Source: an uncultured Cohaesibacter sp. (GTDB taxonomy: Bacteria; Pseudomonadota; Alphaproteobacteria; Rhizobiales; Cohaesibacteraceae). Taken from it: a stretch of DNA of 64,000 nt. The translations under genes were made by a program, and so were the position numbers. Below, piece by piece: positions 25,199 through 33,202 of this stretch; the stretch's first letter is position 1; each line of letters begins with the position of its first letter. Under the pieces are notes generated by a model. The model saw nothing but the letters and a program-made list of their open reading frames with translations. It did not search any database and was not told where the DNA came from. The stretch covers positions 638,109-702,108 of the forward strand of contig NZ_OY821667.1 in assembly GCF_963682185.1 (NCBI RefSeq). Direction: 5' to 3'.

Positions 25199-26686
25199 AT
25201 GGCATATGGACAGATCTTTTTGACAAATTTCAATGACCTCGGCCTCGCCGAGCCTCTTCTTCGCGCCCTTGAAGCCGAAGGTTACACCACCCCTACTCCC
25301 ATTCAGGCTCAGGGCATTCCCGTAGCCATGTCCGGTAAAGACATTCTGGGGATCGCCCAGACAGGCACAGGCAAAACCGCGTCCTTCGTGCTGCCTATCC
25401 TCGACCGTCTGGCACGCAACGACAAACGCCCGACCCCGAAATCGACCGAAGCCCTCATTCTTGCACCGACCCGCGAACTGGTTGCCCAGATTGCAGAAAA
25501 TATCCGCGCCTACAGCAAGCATATGCGCGTGTCGGTCACGATTGTGGTTGGTGGCGTCAAACCTGGCCCTCAAATCCGCAAGCTGGCCAGCGGCAGCCAT
25601 ATTATTGTCGCCACCCCGGGCCGCCTGCTTGATCACATGAACAATGGCTATGTTTCGCTTGGCCAGACAAGCTATGTTGTGCTGGACGAAGCGGACCATA
25701 TGCTGGATCTGGGCTTCATCCCGGACATTCGACGCATCATGAAGCAGCTACCGAAGAAGCGCCAGACGTCGCTTTTCTCGGCAACAATGCCAACCCAGAT
25801 CAAGGCACTGGGTCGGGATTTCCAGAACAAGCCGACCGAAGTGGCCGTAGCAACCGTATCCCGTCCGATCGAGCGTATTAGCCAGAGCGTCCAGCTCATG
25901 GATCACGCATCAAAGCGTCAGGCCCTCACCAGCATTCTTTCAGAGAAAGATGTGGAACGGGCTATTGTCTTTACGCGGACCAAGCGCGGCGCAGATCGGG
26001 TCAGCCAGCAACTGCAAAAAGCAGGTCTTTCGGCGACCGCCATCCATGGCAACAAAAGCCAGGGACAACGGGTGCGCGCATTGGCTAGCTTCAAATCCGG
26101 TGAGATCAATATCATGGTCGCAACCGACATTGCAGCTCGCGGTATCGATATCGACGACGTTTCCCACGTCATCAATTTCGAACTTCCAGAAGTGCCGGAA
26201 GCCTATGTTCACAGAATCGGACGCACCGCCCGCGCCGGTCGCACAGGCACCGCGATCTCCCTTTGCGATCCTTCAGAAGCCAAGCTCCTGAGAGAAATAG
26301 AAAAGCTGATCGGCACCAAATTGCAGGCTGAAAAAAGCGATAGCTATTCGCCACTGGACATCGAAGTTCCCGATACGCCCCCTAAACGTGCGAACCGGGC
26401 TCGGAATCAGAATAACAATCGAAACCGGACAGACGAACAGGGCCAGAAGGCAAAACCGCGCCGCAACGCCCGCAAGGGCAAGCCCAACGAAATCAAGGCA
26501 AACGAATCCTGGTCACCTCTTGAAGGAGACAAGAGGGATGGGAAACCGGCGTTCGGCAAAAAGAAGCCGCGCGGCAGCGCAAAGCCCGATGGTTACATGA
26601 GTCGGTCTCGCAACGGTGGGTCGAACAAGCAAAGAGGCAACAGCCAAGGCAAAAAATCAGCCTCCAGACCGGCAGCTTATGCCTGA
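25199..26686 (+). CDS. DEAD-box RNA helicase (RhlE/CsdA-like)
   Basis: A 495-residue ATP-dependent RNA helicase. The Q motif (GYTTPTPIQAQGIP), Walker A AQTGTGKTA, PTRELVAQI, DEAD-variant VLDEADHMLDLGF, SAT (FSATMP), ARGIDI and HRIGRTARAGRTG are all present. After about residue 380 comes a basic, Asn/Arg/Lys-rich tail that likely binds RNA. Such helicases assist ribosome assembly and cold adaptation; a cold-shock gene lies 290 bp downstream. ATG 25199 is listed, but a TTG seven codons later (25220) also fits the family N-terminus (LTNFNDLGL), and neither has a strong ribosome site. Confidence 0.92.
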   Translation: MAYGQIFLTNFNDLGLAEPLLRALEAEGYTTPTPIQAQGIPVAMSGKDILGIAQTGTGKTASFVLPILDRLARNDKRPTPKSTEALILAPTRELVAQIAENIRAYSKHMRVSVTIVVGGVKPGPQIRKLASGSHIIVATPGRLLDHMNNGYVSLGQTSYVVLDEADHMLDLGFIPDIRRIMKQLPKKRQTSLFSATMPTQIKALGRDFQNKPTEVAVATVSRPIERISQSVQLMDHASKRQALTSILSEKDVERAIVFTRTKRGADRVSQQLQKAGLSATAIHGNKSQGQRVRALASFKSGEINIMVATDIAARGIDIDDVSHVINFELPEVPEAYVHRIGRTARAGRTGTAISLCDPSEAKLLREIEKLIGTKLQAEKSDSYSPLDIEVPDTPPKRANRARNQNNNRNRTDEQGQKAKPRRNARKGKPNEIKANESWSPLEGDKRDGKPAFGKKKPRGSAKPDGYMSRSRNGGSNKQRGNSQGKKSASRPAAYA

Positions 26687-26769
26687 CACGAATAGCAACA
26701 ATATATCTCAAGAAAATAGCAGCTTAGGGCTGCTATTTTTTTATCCAAAGCTTGTCACAACGATTTTTC

Positions 26770-26799
26770 TTGAGGAAAAAATTGGAAAAGAGCTATATA
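26770..26799 (+). promoter_or_regulatory. Candidate promoter of the cold-shock gene
   Basis: TTGAGG (26770-26775) and TATATA (26794-26799) are 18 nt apart. Transcription from here would give a leader of about 170 nt before the cold-shock ATG, similar to the long structured leaders of known csp mRNAs. Confidence 0.5.
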
Positions 26800-26978
26800 A
26801 CAGGGGTTTGCATCTTGGCTTTTTGAAAAATAGACTAGATTTTTGACTCATTCAGCATTATAAAGAGGACAGCTAATTGATTTCGTAATACTGTTCCTAC
26901 CCGGCCAGCATTCGATGTTGATACTGCCGTGTCGCCGCATGTCGCGGGCGATGATACTACTTCAAGGAACAGAATTCC

Positions 26979-27188
26979 ATGTCTACTGGTACCGTTAAAT
27001 TTTTCAACACCACCAAAGGTTACGGCTTCATCGAGCCAGAAGAAGGCGGCAAAGACGCTTTCGTTCATATCTCTGCTGTTGAAAGATCCGGTCTTTCCAC
27101 CCTGTCCGAAGGCCAGAAAGTTTCTTTCGAACTTGAAACCGGCCGCAATGGTAAAGAATCAGCTGTAAATCTTCAGTTGGTTGACTAA
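26979..27188 (+). CDS. CspA-family cold-shock protein
   Basis: A 69-residue single cold-shock domain that binds single-stranded RNA/DNA and acts as an RNA chaperone. RNP1 (KGYGFIEPE) and RNP2 (DAFVHIS) are intact, and the start TGTVKFFNTTKG is typical. It has a long leader, as usual for temperature-regulated csp genes, and ends in a strong perfectly symmetric terminator. A small basic-protein gene follows 58 nt later. Confidence 0.96.
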   Translation: MSTGTVKFFNTTKGYGFIEPEEGGKDAFVHISAVERSGLSTLSEGQKVSFELETGRNGKESAVNLQLVD

Positions 27189-27195
27189 TTCAGAG

Positions 27196-27232
27196 TTAAG
27201 GCCAGCATCAATTGATGCTGGCCTTAATTTTT
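27196..27232 (+). terminator. Cold-shock gene terminator
   Basis: A perfect 32-nt palindrome (27196-27227, arms beginning TTAAGGCCAGCATCAA) is followed by TTTTTA. It starts 8 nt after the csp stop. Confidence 0.92.
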
Positions 27233-27246
27233 AGCGGGGGTAAACC

Positions 27247-27405
27247 GTGAACAGAAAAGACCGGCTCGCAGCCGAAAAGCTATTTTCCATGGGTGACAAG
27301 TCGCAAGATAATGAACTGAGCGATTATGAGTTAAAGACCAAAAAGGTCAGAGAGAAAAACGCCCGCCTCAAAGCGCAACGTTTAGCGCAAGCCGACAAAA
27401 AATAA
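27247..27405 (+). CDS. 52-residue charged helical protein
   Basis: A short frame begins at GTG 27247 with GGGGGT upstream and ends in TAATAA. The product is almost entirely charged (MNRKDRLAAEKLFSMGDKS..., then ELKTKKVREKNARLKAQRL) and probably a single amphipathic helix. Codon pattern, ribosome site and double stop support a real gene. It resembles small basic proteins found in alphaproteobacteria, but I do not recognise a named family. It lies just behind the cold-shock terminator, so read-through or a separate promoter is possible. Confidence 0.6.
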   Translation: MNRKDRLAAEKLFSMGDKSQDNELSDYELKTKKVREKNARLKAQRLAQADKK

Positions 27406-27773
27406 TAATCAAGCTTCAATAGATTAGATCAATGACCTGCATTTGATGTGGTCAGGCTTATTAAGTTGCCTTGGCGATAGACTCAAAAAGAGCATCGTAA
27501 GGCTTGCGCACGTTTAAACACGAGCATTTCCTAAAGCCAAATCGCCTCCTTCCCTCCATTATCACACCATTTGAGTAAAGCGCACGTCTCTCGTGTAGCC
27601 AATGGCCTGTGTATAGACACCGTCGCCGACATCTACTTCCATGCTTTCTCACATGGACGCAATAGAGTTGCGCATCAAAGGTAGAAAAAGAAAAATAAGC
27701 ATCATTAAATTTTAACAATTATAAATAATCATAGTCATTATACTTTTACTCTACACAATAATAGAGTTGTACA
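27406..27773. other. Intergenic region upstream of galE
   Basis: 368 bases without a supported gene; the last 80 bases are strongly AT-rich and probably hold the galE promoter, though no clear box pair is seen. A short minus-strand open frame here has no ribosome site. Confidence 0.5.
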
Positions 27774-28853
27774 ATGACCAAAACAGTGCTGATTACTGGT
27801 GGAGCGGGATATATCGGAAGTACAATCGCCCACATTTTGGTCACGTCCGGCTTTAAAGTCGTAATAATCGACAGTCTTGACAAAGGGAAAATCCAAAATT
27901 CGCCCGAAAGCGCCCACTTTTACGACGGCCGGATTGCCGAAAAGGAATTATACGCGCGCATAAGACGCGAAATAGGAAAAATAGATGTCACAATTCATTG
28001 TGCATCCTACATTTCTGTTCCCGAATCCGAAAACGATCCCATTAAATACATCACCAACAATGTCTCTGAATTTGTCGAGCTGCTGGAAAATCTTTCCGCC
28101 ATCGACTGCAAGCGTCTGATTTTTAGCTCCAGCGCATCCATATATGGCAATCAACGGGGCGCCCTCAAGGAAACGAGCGCCATAGAGCCACAATCAACCT
28201 ATGCAGAAACCAAGTGGCTGTGCGAACAGATTGGCGGCTTGGCTGCAGAACAAGGGCCGCTACGCATCATCAATCTGCGCTATTTCAATCCAATTGGAAC
28301 CCACCCCGAGGGCCATTGTGGCCCTGGCGACCTGAACAGCGGCTCCCTGCTTAATGAGCTGACCAAAGCGATTCTATCCCACACCCCTTTCCATATAACC
28401 GGCACGGATTATGACACGCGCGACGGCTCTGGAATCAGGGACTATGTGGACGTAACCGACCTCGCCATGGCTCATGCAAAGGCATGCAGCCTCTTTGATA
28501 CGGTGATCGATGAAAGTGCCACTCTTGGTGGCCCACATAGCACACGAGCCATTAATCTGGGATCTGGAGAAGGAGTGACAGTCAAGGAGTTGATTGCCGC
28601 CGCAGAAAAGGCACTGGGCAGGAAAATCAGGACAAAAAAAGCCCCGCGACGCCCCGGTGACATCGCGGGTAGCTATGCAGATGCATCTCTGGCAAAAGAC
28701 CTGTTACAGTGGCAAGCTTCAACGCCGCTTGAAACAAGCATCTTGCGTCACATCGACTGGTGGCAACGACACTGGCATCAGCAGCCAGAACCTACGCCGA
28801 TCAGCCTTTTGTCATCGCGTCCAGATTCTGTTTCACCGTCGCACCAGCCTTGA
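27774..28853 (+). CDS. galE: UDP-glucose 4-epimerase GalE
   Basis: A 359-residue extended-SDR enzyme that interconverts UDP-glucose and UDP-galactose for surface polysaccharides or galactose use. The Rossmann motif TGGAGYIGS is at 8-16, SSSASIYG gives the catalytic Ser, YAETKW the Tyr-x-x-x-Lys pair, and RYFNPIGTHP and GTDYDTRDGSGIRDYVDVTDLA are typical. The C-terminus runs about 25 residues beyond the family core, and its last 53 nt overlap the convergent lsrE gene. No other sugar genes are nearby. Confidence 0.93.
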   Translation: MTKTVLITGGAGYIGSTIAHILVTSGFKVVIIDSLDKGKIQNSPESAHFYDGRIAEKELYARIRREIGKIDVTIHCASYISVPESENDPIKYITNNVSEFVELLENLSAIDCKRLIFSSSASIYGNQRGALKETSAIEPQSTYAETKWLCEQIGGLAAEQGPLRIINLRYFNPIGTHPEGHCGPGDLNSGSLLNELTKAILSHTPFHITGTDYDTRDGSGIRDYVDVTDLAMAHAKACSLFDTVIDESATLGGPHSTRAINLGSGEGVTVKELIAAAEKALGRKIRTKKAPRRPGDIAGSYADASLAKDLLQWQASTPLETSILRHIDWWQRHWHQQPEPTPISLLSSRPDSVSPSHQP

Positions 28854-29535
28854 AGGTTGCACTGCCTGATACGATGATATCAGCGCCCATATCCCGCGCA
28901 ATCGAGTAAGTGGAAGCATTGATGCCACCGTCAATCGCAATCAGCGGATCGACTCCCTGCTCCTTGGCCATAGCCTTCAATTCGGCGATTTTGTCGGCAA
29001 TCACCTGATCAGGAGCACCACCCGGCCAGCCCGGATCAACCGCGATGAGCGTCACCATTTCCAGCAACCTCAGCACAGGCTTGAGGATGGCTACCGGCGT
29101 GCCCGGATTAAGCGCGACAGACCGCACCACCTTTCGACCACTTTCACAGCCAGCAACCGGACCATCAAGAGCGACAAGGGCACGATGCAAATGGGTCATC
29201 CCCTCCGCATGCACATGAACAATGTCAGCCCCGGCAGCCAGATGAGCAGGAATCTGGGCCAGAGGATCAGCCACCATCAAATGCACATCCTTGAGCATCT
29301 TGGTCTTGCTGGCCTTGACCAGCCCCGGCCCGGAAGTCATTTGCGGGCAGAAGACGCCATCCATGATGTCAAAATGCAGGAGTGAAACGCCAGCTTCTTC
29401 CAGTTCTGAAATTGCGGCACCATAGGCCATGGGGTTGGCGGCCATAAGGCCCACGCTGATATGCGGGCCATCCGTGCGGAGCCACTGGACGAGGGCTTCG
29501 CGGGAAGCGAGATCCTGTTGCGAAAGATCTGGCAT
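28801..29535 (-). CDS. lsrE: LsrE-type ribulose-phosphate 3-epimerase-like protein
   Basis: A 244-residue TIM-barrel protein of the Rpe family. It keeps LLHFDIMDG (metal His/Asp), DVHLMV (metal His) and IAIDGGIN (metal Asp), but phosphate and active-site loops differ from housekeeping Rpe (SVGLMAANPM for SILSADF, VDPGWPGG for VNPGFGGQ). As in Salmonella lsrACDBFGE, it closes the lsr operon right after lsrG, so it is probably LsrE, whose role in AI-2 processing is unsettled. It overlaps the galE 3' end by 53 nt. Confidence 0.85.
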   Translation of the reverse strand: MPDLSQQDLASREALVQWLRTDGPHISVGLMAANPMAYGAAISELEEAGVSLLHFDIMDGVFCPQMTSGPGLVKASKTKMLKDVHLMVADPLAQIPAHLAAGADIVHVHAEGMTHLHRALVALDGPVAGCESGRKVVRSVALNPGTPVAILKPVLRLLEMVTLIAVDPGWPGGAPDQVIADKIAELKAMAKEQGVDPLIAIDGGINASTYSIARDMGADIIVSGSATFKAGATVKQNLDAMTKG

Positions 29536-29588
29536 CTATCTCTCCTGAATAGTCTCTTGAATCGGAATGGAACAGGAACCGAACGGCG

Positions 29589-29885
29589 TTAGCGAGGCAG
29601 CCAAACGCCGGTCAGAACCTTATGCGTGCGCGGGCCGGTCATGATATCTTCCAGCTCAGCTTTCACCTTGAGATAATGCGGGGTCTGCTTGTGAGCCTTG
29701 ACCGCCTCTTCATCTTCATAGGCTTCATAGATGGTGAATTTGGTCTCATCTTCAGGATCGCGCAGCACATCAAAGCGAATGCATCCCGGCTCCTTGATCG
29801 AGCCCAGATGATTGGGATGGAAGACGCGCAAAAAGTCATCAACGCGGTCTGCTTTAACTTGGATTTCAACGAGCGTTACATGCAT
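29589..29885 (-). CDS. lsrG: LsrG, phospho-AI-2 isomerase (ABM-fold)
   Basis: A 98-residue antibiotic-biosynthesis-monooxygenase-fold protein; E. coli LsrG has 96 residues. LsrG converts P-DPD to 3-hydroxy-2,4-pentadione-5-phosphate, the substrate of LsrF. The frame opens [22 protein letters not shown] and contains [29 protein letters not shown] and [18 protein letters not shown], typical of the family. ATG 29885 has GAGGAT upstream; the longer frame from 29927 has no homology. A hairpin separates it from lsrB. Confidence 0.92.
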   Translation of the reverse strand: MHVTLVEIQVKADRVDDFLRVFHPNHLGSIKEPGCIRFDVLRDPEDETKFTIYEAYEDEEAVKAHKQTPHYLKVKAELEDIMTGPRTHKVLTGVWLPR

Positions 29886-29934
29886 GGATCTATCCTCACA
29901 GGGTAAAGATGGGAAGAAAGAGGGCAAAGGGAAA

Positions 29935-29956
29935 CCAAAGGGGCGTACCCCTTTGG
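29935..29956 (-). terminator. Intercistronic hairpin after lsrB
   Basis: A 9-bp stem (CCAAAGGGG/CCCCTTTGG, 4-nt loop) lies 29 nt after the lsrB stop and 50 nt before lsrG, with a weak TTTCCCTTT tail. It may protect the abundant lsrB message or partly terminate before lsrG-lsrE. Confidence 0.5.
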
Positions 29957-29985
29957 CTTATAATTTTCAAAATTTATCGGACCGA

Positions 29986-31014
29986 TTAGAAGTCGAAGTC
30001 GTCGATATTGTCTTTGGTGAAGACCTGACGTTCTGGCAGGATGATGATGCCATTGCCGTCTGCTTCATAGTCGTAACCCTGAACACTGTTCGGGCTTACT
30101 TCAACGGTGCCCATGCCAGGAACTTCCAGTTTGTCGCCGACATTCATCGGGCCATCCTGAACCAGTTTGTTAGCTGCGTAGATGGTCAGAGCACCCTGTT
30201 TCGTTACGTCCCAAAGGCCGAACTGTTTAACAGTGTCGCGTTTGACATATGGACGCATTACGTTCGGAGTGGAGAAGCCAACGATGGTAACATCACCAGC
30301 GCGTTTCAGGTTTTCAGCGGCCTGAGCTGCTGCTGGCAGTGCGTTTGCATCTGGGCAAAGCATAACGTCCAGATCAGGATAAGCCTGAAGGATGCCTTCT
30401 GCGGTCTGCAGGGATTTCTGAGCGTCGTTATAGCCATACTGGGTGGTTACGATTTCCCAACCAGGATATTTCTCGGCGAGCACTTCCTTGGCACGTTTCA
30501 CCCAAGCATTCTGGTCGGTAACGGTCGGACTTGAATAGAAGAAAGCAACTTTGGCTTTTTCTTTGGAAACCTGATCGGTAGCCATTTTGACGAGCATTTC
30601 ACCCAACTGATTAGGCGTGCCCTGGTTGATATAGATGCTGCGGCATTCCGGGTTTGTGTCGGAATCCCAAGTCAGCACTTTCACGCCGCGTTTCATGGCG
30701 CGTTTCAGAGCCGGGCAAAGGCCGTCGGGAGACGTTGCACCAATGGCGATGGCGTCATAGCCCTGGTTCACGAAGGTATTGATATACTGAACCTGACCGG
30801 AAACGGATGGTTCGGTCGGGCCGTCGTAAGTAACGGTGATCCCCAGATCCTTACCAGCAGCTACAGCACCCTGACCACCAGAGTTGAAGAAGCCAACGCC
30901 AACCATTTTCGGAATGAAGGCGATTTTGGCATCAGCAGCCATGGATGGGGTCATCATGCAGGTTGCGGCAACGCCGAAAGCCAATGCTGCGGAAATTTTT
31001 CCTAGATGTTTCAT
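29986..31014 (-). CDS. lsrB: LsrB, periplasmic AI-2-binding protein
   Basis: A 342-residue periplasmic binding protein for R-THMF, the boron-free form of AI-2. Residues 1-26 are a signal peptide (ends SMA). The six AI-2 ligands of Salmonella LsrB (K35, D116, D166, Q167, P220, A222) are all matched one residue further on: K36, D117, D167, Q168, P221, A223. This argues strongly for true AI-2 binding rather than sugar binding. A 6-bp stem-loop (31046-31072) lies in the 83-nt gap after lsrD. Confidence 0.95.
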   Translation of the reverse strand: MKHLGKISAALAFGVAATCMMTPSMAADAKIAFIPKMVGVGFFNSGGQGAVAAGKDLGITVTYDGPTEPSVSGQVQYINTFVNQGYDAIAIGATSPDGLCPALKRAMKRGVKVLTWDSDTNPECRSIYINQGTPNQLGEMLVKMATDQVSKEKAKVAFFYSSPTVTDQNAWVKRAKEVLAEKYPGWEIVTTQYGYNDAQKSLQTAEGILQAYPDLDVMLCPDANALPAAAQAAENLKRAGDVTIVGFSTPNVMRPYVKRDTVKQFGLWDVTKQGALTIYAANKLVQDGPMNVGDKLEVPGMGTVEVSPNSVQGYDYEADGNGIIILPERQVFTKDNIDDFDF

Positions 31015-31097
31015 ATTTCTACTCCCAAGTTAATCCTCGTTACGCCAGCGGAGATAAAAAAGAGCCCCGCTGACAACCTCCCTAGAAATGCACTGGA

Positions 31098-32105
31098 TCA
31101 GGCTTTCTGCTTGCCAGTGCTGTTAAGAACACGCCACAGTTGGAAATAGGCGCGTCCGATTTCGCTCAGGCTGCGCATCGCGACAACCACCACCAGCAAA
31201 GCCCCGGAAAGAGCACTTGCGATGTGGCTGGAAACCCCGATGATTTGCAGACCTGTTTGAAAATACCCGACCACAAGTACAGCCAGCGCCGTACCCAGAA
31301 TGGTGCCAGAGCCGCCATAGATACTCGTTCCGCCCAGAACGACAGCGGTGATGGCCGGCATCAGAGCATCCGAACCAAAGTCCGAACGGGCCGAGCCGAA
31401 ATAGGATGCCAGAACCAGACCGGAAAGCGCTGCCATGATCCCGGTCAGGGCATAGGCGATGGTCAGCGTGCGGAATTGTGGAATACCGGCATAGCGCGTT
31501 GCGCGTGGATTCTGACCAATCAGATAGATGTAGCGACCAAAGCGGGTCCGATGCAGCAGCACCATGAAGACAACCGTTGCGATAAGGAAAATCACCAGCG
31601 GAAACGGCATTCCCATGACTTCAAGGTTGGCCAGTTCGACAAAGCTGTCGTCAAAGCCGGAGATACCTTCATAGCCGGATGCTCCACCAAGGCCGGATAG
31701 AACCAGCGACGCCCCCGAGTACAGGAAGCTCGACCCGAGCGTGATAACCAGTGGGTTGACCTGAGCAACCTGAATAGCCACTGAGTTGATGATGCCGGTG
31801 ATGGCACCTGCGCCCAGCGCACAGAAGCAGGCAACCCAGATATTCACGCCAGCAACCCAAAGCAGACCGAGCGTAATGGCTGAAAGGCCCATCACAGCTC
31901 CGATGGAAAGATCGATGCCACCGGTGATGATGACCAGGGTCAGAGCCAGAGCCACGATCCCTACATGAATGAAGTCACTGGTTGAATAGAGCAGCGTACT
32001 GACATTGAGGAAAGCAGGATTGATCGCACCAAAGAACAGGATCTCCACGACCAGGATCAGTGCCAGAACAGCTTCCCAACGTTTGAACAAGCCTAAGGAT
32101 TTCAT
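31098..32105 (-). CDS. lsrD: LsrD, AI-2 ABC transporter permease
   Basis: A 335-residue inner-membrane permease of the ribose-type (BPD_transp_2) family with about nine or ten helices. It shows the family signature ALTLVIITGGIDLSIGAVMGLSAITLGLL and, near the C-terminus, DFGSDALMPAITAVVLGGTSIYGGSGTILGTALAVLVV. With LsrC it forms the AI-2 channel. It overlaps the lsrC end by 4 nt (ATGA), so translation is coupled. Confidence 0.93.
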   Translation of the reverse strand: MKSLGLFKRWEAVLALILVVEILFFGAINPAFLNVSTLLYSTSDFIHVGIVALALTLVIITGGIDLSIGAVMGLSAITLGLLWVAGVNIWVACFCALGAGAITGIINSVAIQVAQVNPLVITLGSSFLYSGASLVLSGLGGASGYEGISGFDDSFVELANLEVMGMPFPLVIFLIATVVFMVLLHRTRFGRYIYLIGQNPRATRYAGIPQFRTLTIAYALTGIMAALSGLVLASYFGSARSDFGSDALMPAITAVVLGGTSIYGGSGTILGTALAVLVVGYFQTGLQIIGVSSHIASALSGALLVVVVAMRSLSEIGRAYFQLWRVLNSTGKQKA

Positions 32106-33202
32106 GCTCTTGACTCCTTGGAATGGGCTGCAACCGCCGTCTCGTCAGTGCCGGTGACCCTGGCACCTGAAACGGGTGCATCTTTGATCGCATGAGCGGC
32201 AGAAGCATTGATGGACGCTTCGTCTGGCTCAAGGAACTTGCGATATTTCTGGTAGCGCAGAGACTGCGCCATGGCTTCGCGGATGCGTCCATCACCGATC
32301 AGCACGATCAGCAGGATTGCGCCGGCAATCATGTCATTCCAGTAGGCATCAAAGCGCAGCATGACCAGAACCGAGTCGATCGCCGTCATGAAGAAGGCAC
32401 CAAGTGCCGCACCGATAACCGTGCCGGTGCCGCCCAACAGGCTGACGCCACCAAGAACACCAGACGCAATGGCGCGCATTTCCATGCCGTTACCAGCAGT
32501 GTTCGGAATGAAGCCGATCTGAGCGGCGAAGATGATGCCAGCCAGTGCGGAGAGAATGCCGTTGATCGCATAAGCGGTCAGCTGCACGGTGTTGACGCGG
32601 ATACCAAGCAGCCGGGCCCCTTCCCTGTTGTCACCAACAGCAAAGATTGCATGCCCGAAAGCGGTGTAGCGCAGGAATATATGCGCCGCTGCCAACAGGA
32701 ACAGAACAAGCCAAGCGAACGGAGACAGGCCAAGGAACCAGGCATGAGACAATCCCTTGAAGGCTTCAGGCAGACCTTCGATCCAGCTCCCACCCGTGGT
32801 CAAATGTACACAGCCACGGAAGAAACCCAGCGTACCCAGCGTTGCCACAATGGCAGGCACCCGAAGAATGGCCACCATGAAGCCGTTGAACAAGCCGCAA
32901 AGCAGTCCGACAAACAGGGCAATGCCTATGGCAGGAACGATACCGAGACCATCATTCATGCAAACGCCTGCGATAGCCGCAGCCAGCCCCATGATGGACC
33001 CGACCGAAACATCAAGCCCTCTGGTGGCCATCACCATAGTCGCGCCGATTGCCAGCACGAACAAGGTGAGTGAGTTGCTGTAGATCGAAAGAAGCGTCTC
33101 GACTTTGAGATAAGACGGATCGGAAATGGCGAGAATGGCCAGAAGCATCACGATAATGATGGCAACCGAAGCCTCGCGGTTATTTTGCAGAAAACGTATC
33201 AT
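32102..33202 (-). CDS. lsrC: LsrC, AI-2 ABC transporter permease
   Basis: A 366-residue permease homologous to LsrD. The family motif is LAIGATMVMATRGLDVSVGSIMGLAAAIAGVCM, and GNGMEMRAIASGVLGGVSLLGGTGTVIGAALGAFFM marks the second conserved region. A cytosolic C-terminal tail of about 50 residues (from MAQSLRYQKYRKF) is longer than usual. The start shares one base with the lsrA stop (TGATG) and the end overlaps lsrD by 4 nt. Confidence 0.93.
   Translation of the reverse strand: MIRFLQNNREASVAIIIVMLLAILAISDPSYLKVETLLSIYSNSLTLFVLAIGATMVMATRGLDVSVGSIMGLAAAIAGVCMNDGLGIVPAIGIALFVGLLCGLFNGFMVAILRVPAIVATLGTLGFFRGCVHLTTGGSWIEGLPEAFKGLSHAWFLGLSPFAWLVLFLLAAAHIFLRYTAFGHAIFAVGDNREGARLLGIRVNTVQLTAYAINGILSALAGIIFAAQIGFIPNTAGNGMEMRAIASGVLGGVSLLGGTGTVIGAALGAFFMTAIDSVLVMLRFDAYWNDMIAGAILLIVLIGDGRIREAMAQSLRYQKYRKFLEPDEASINASAAHAIKDAPVSGARVTGTDETAVAAHSKESRA

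Noticed and set aside
27461..27718. An 85-codon minus-strand frame upstream of galE
   Set aside because: Unusual composition and no ribosome site, and it lies in the AT-rich promoter region of galE.
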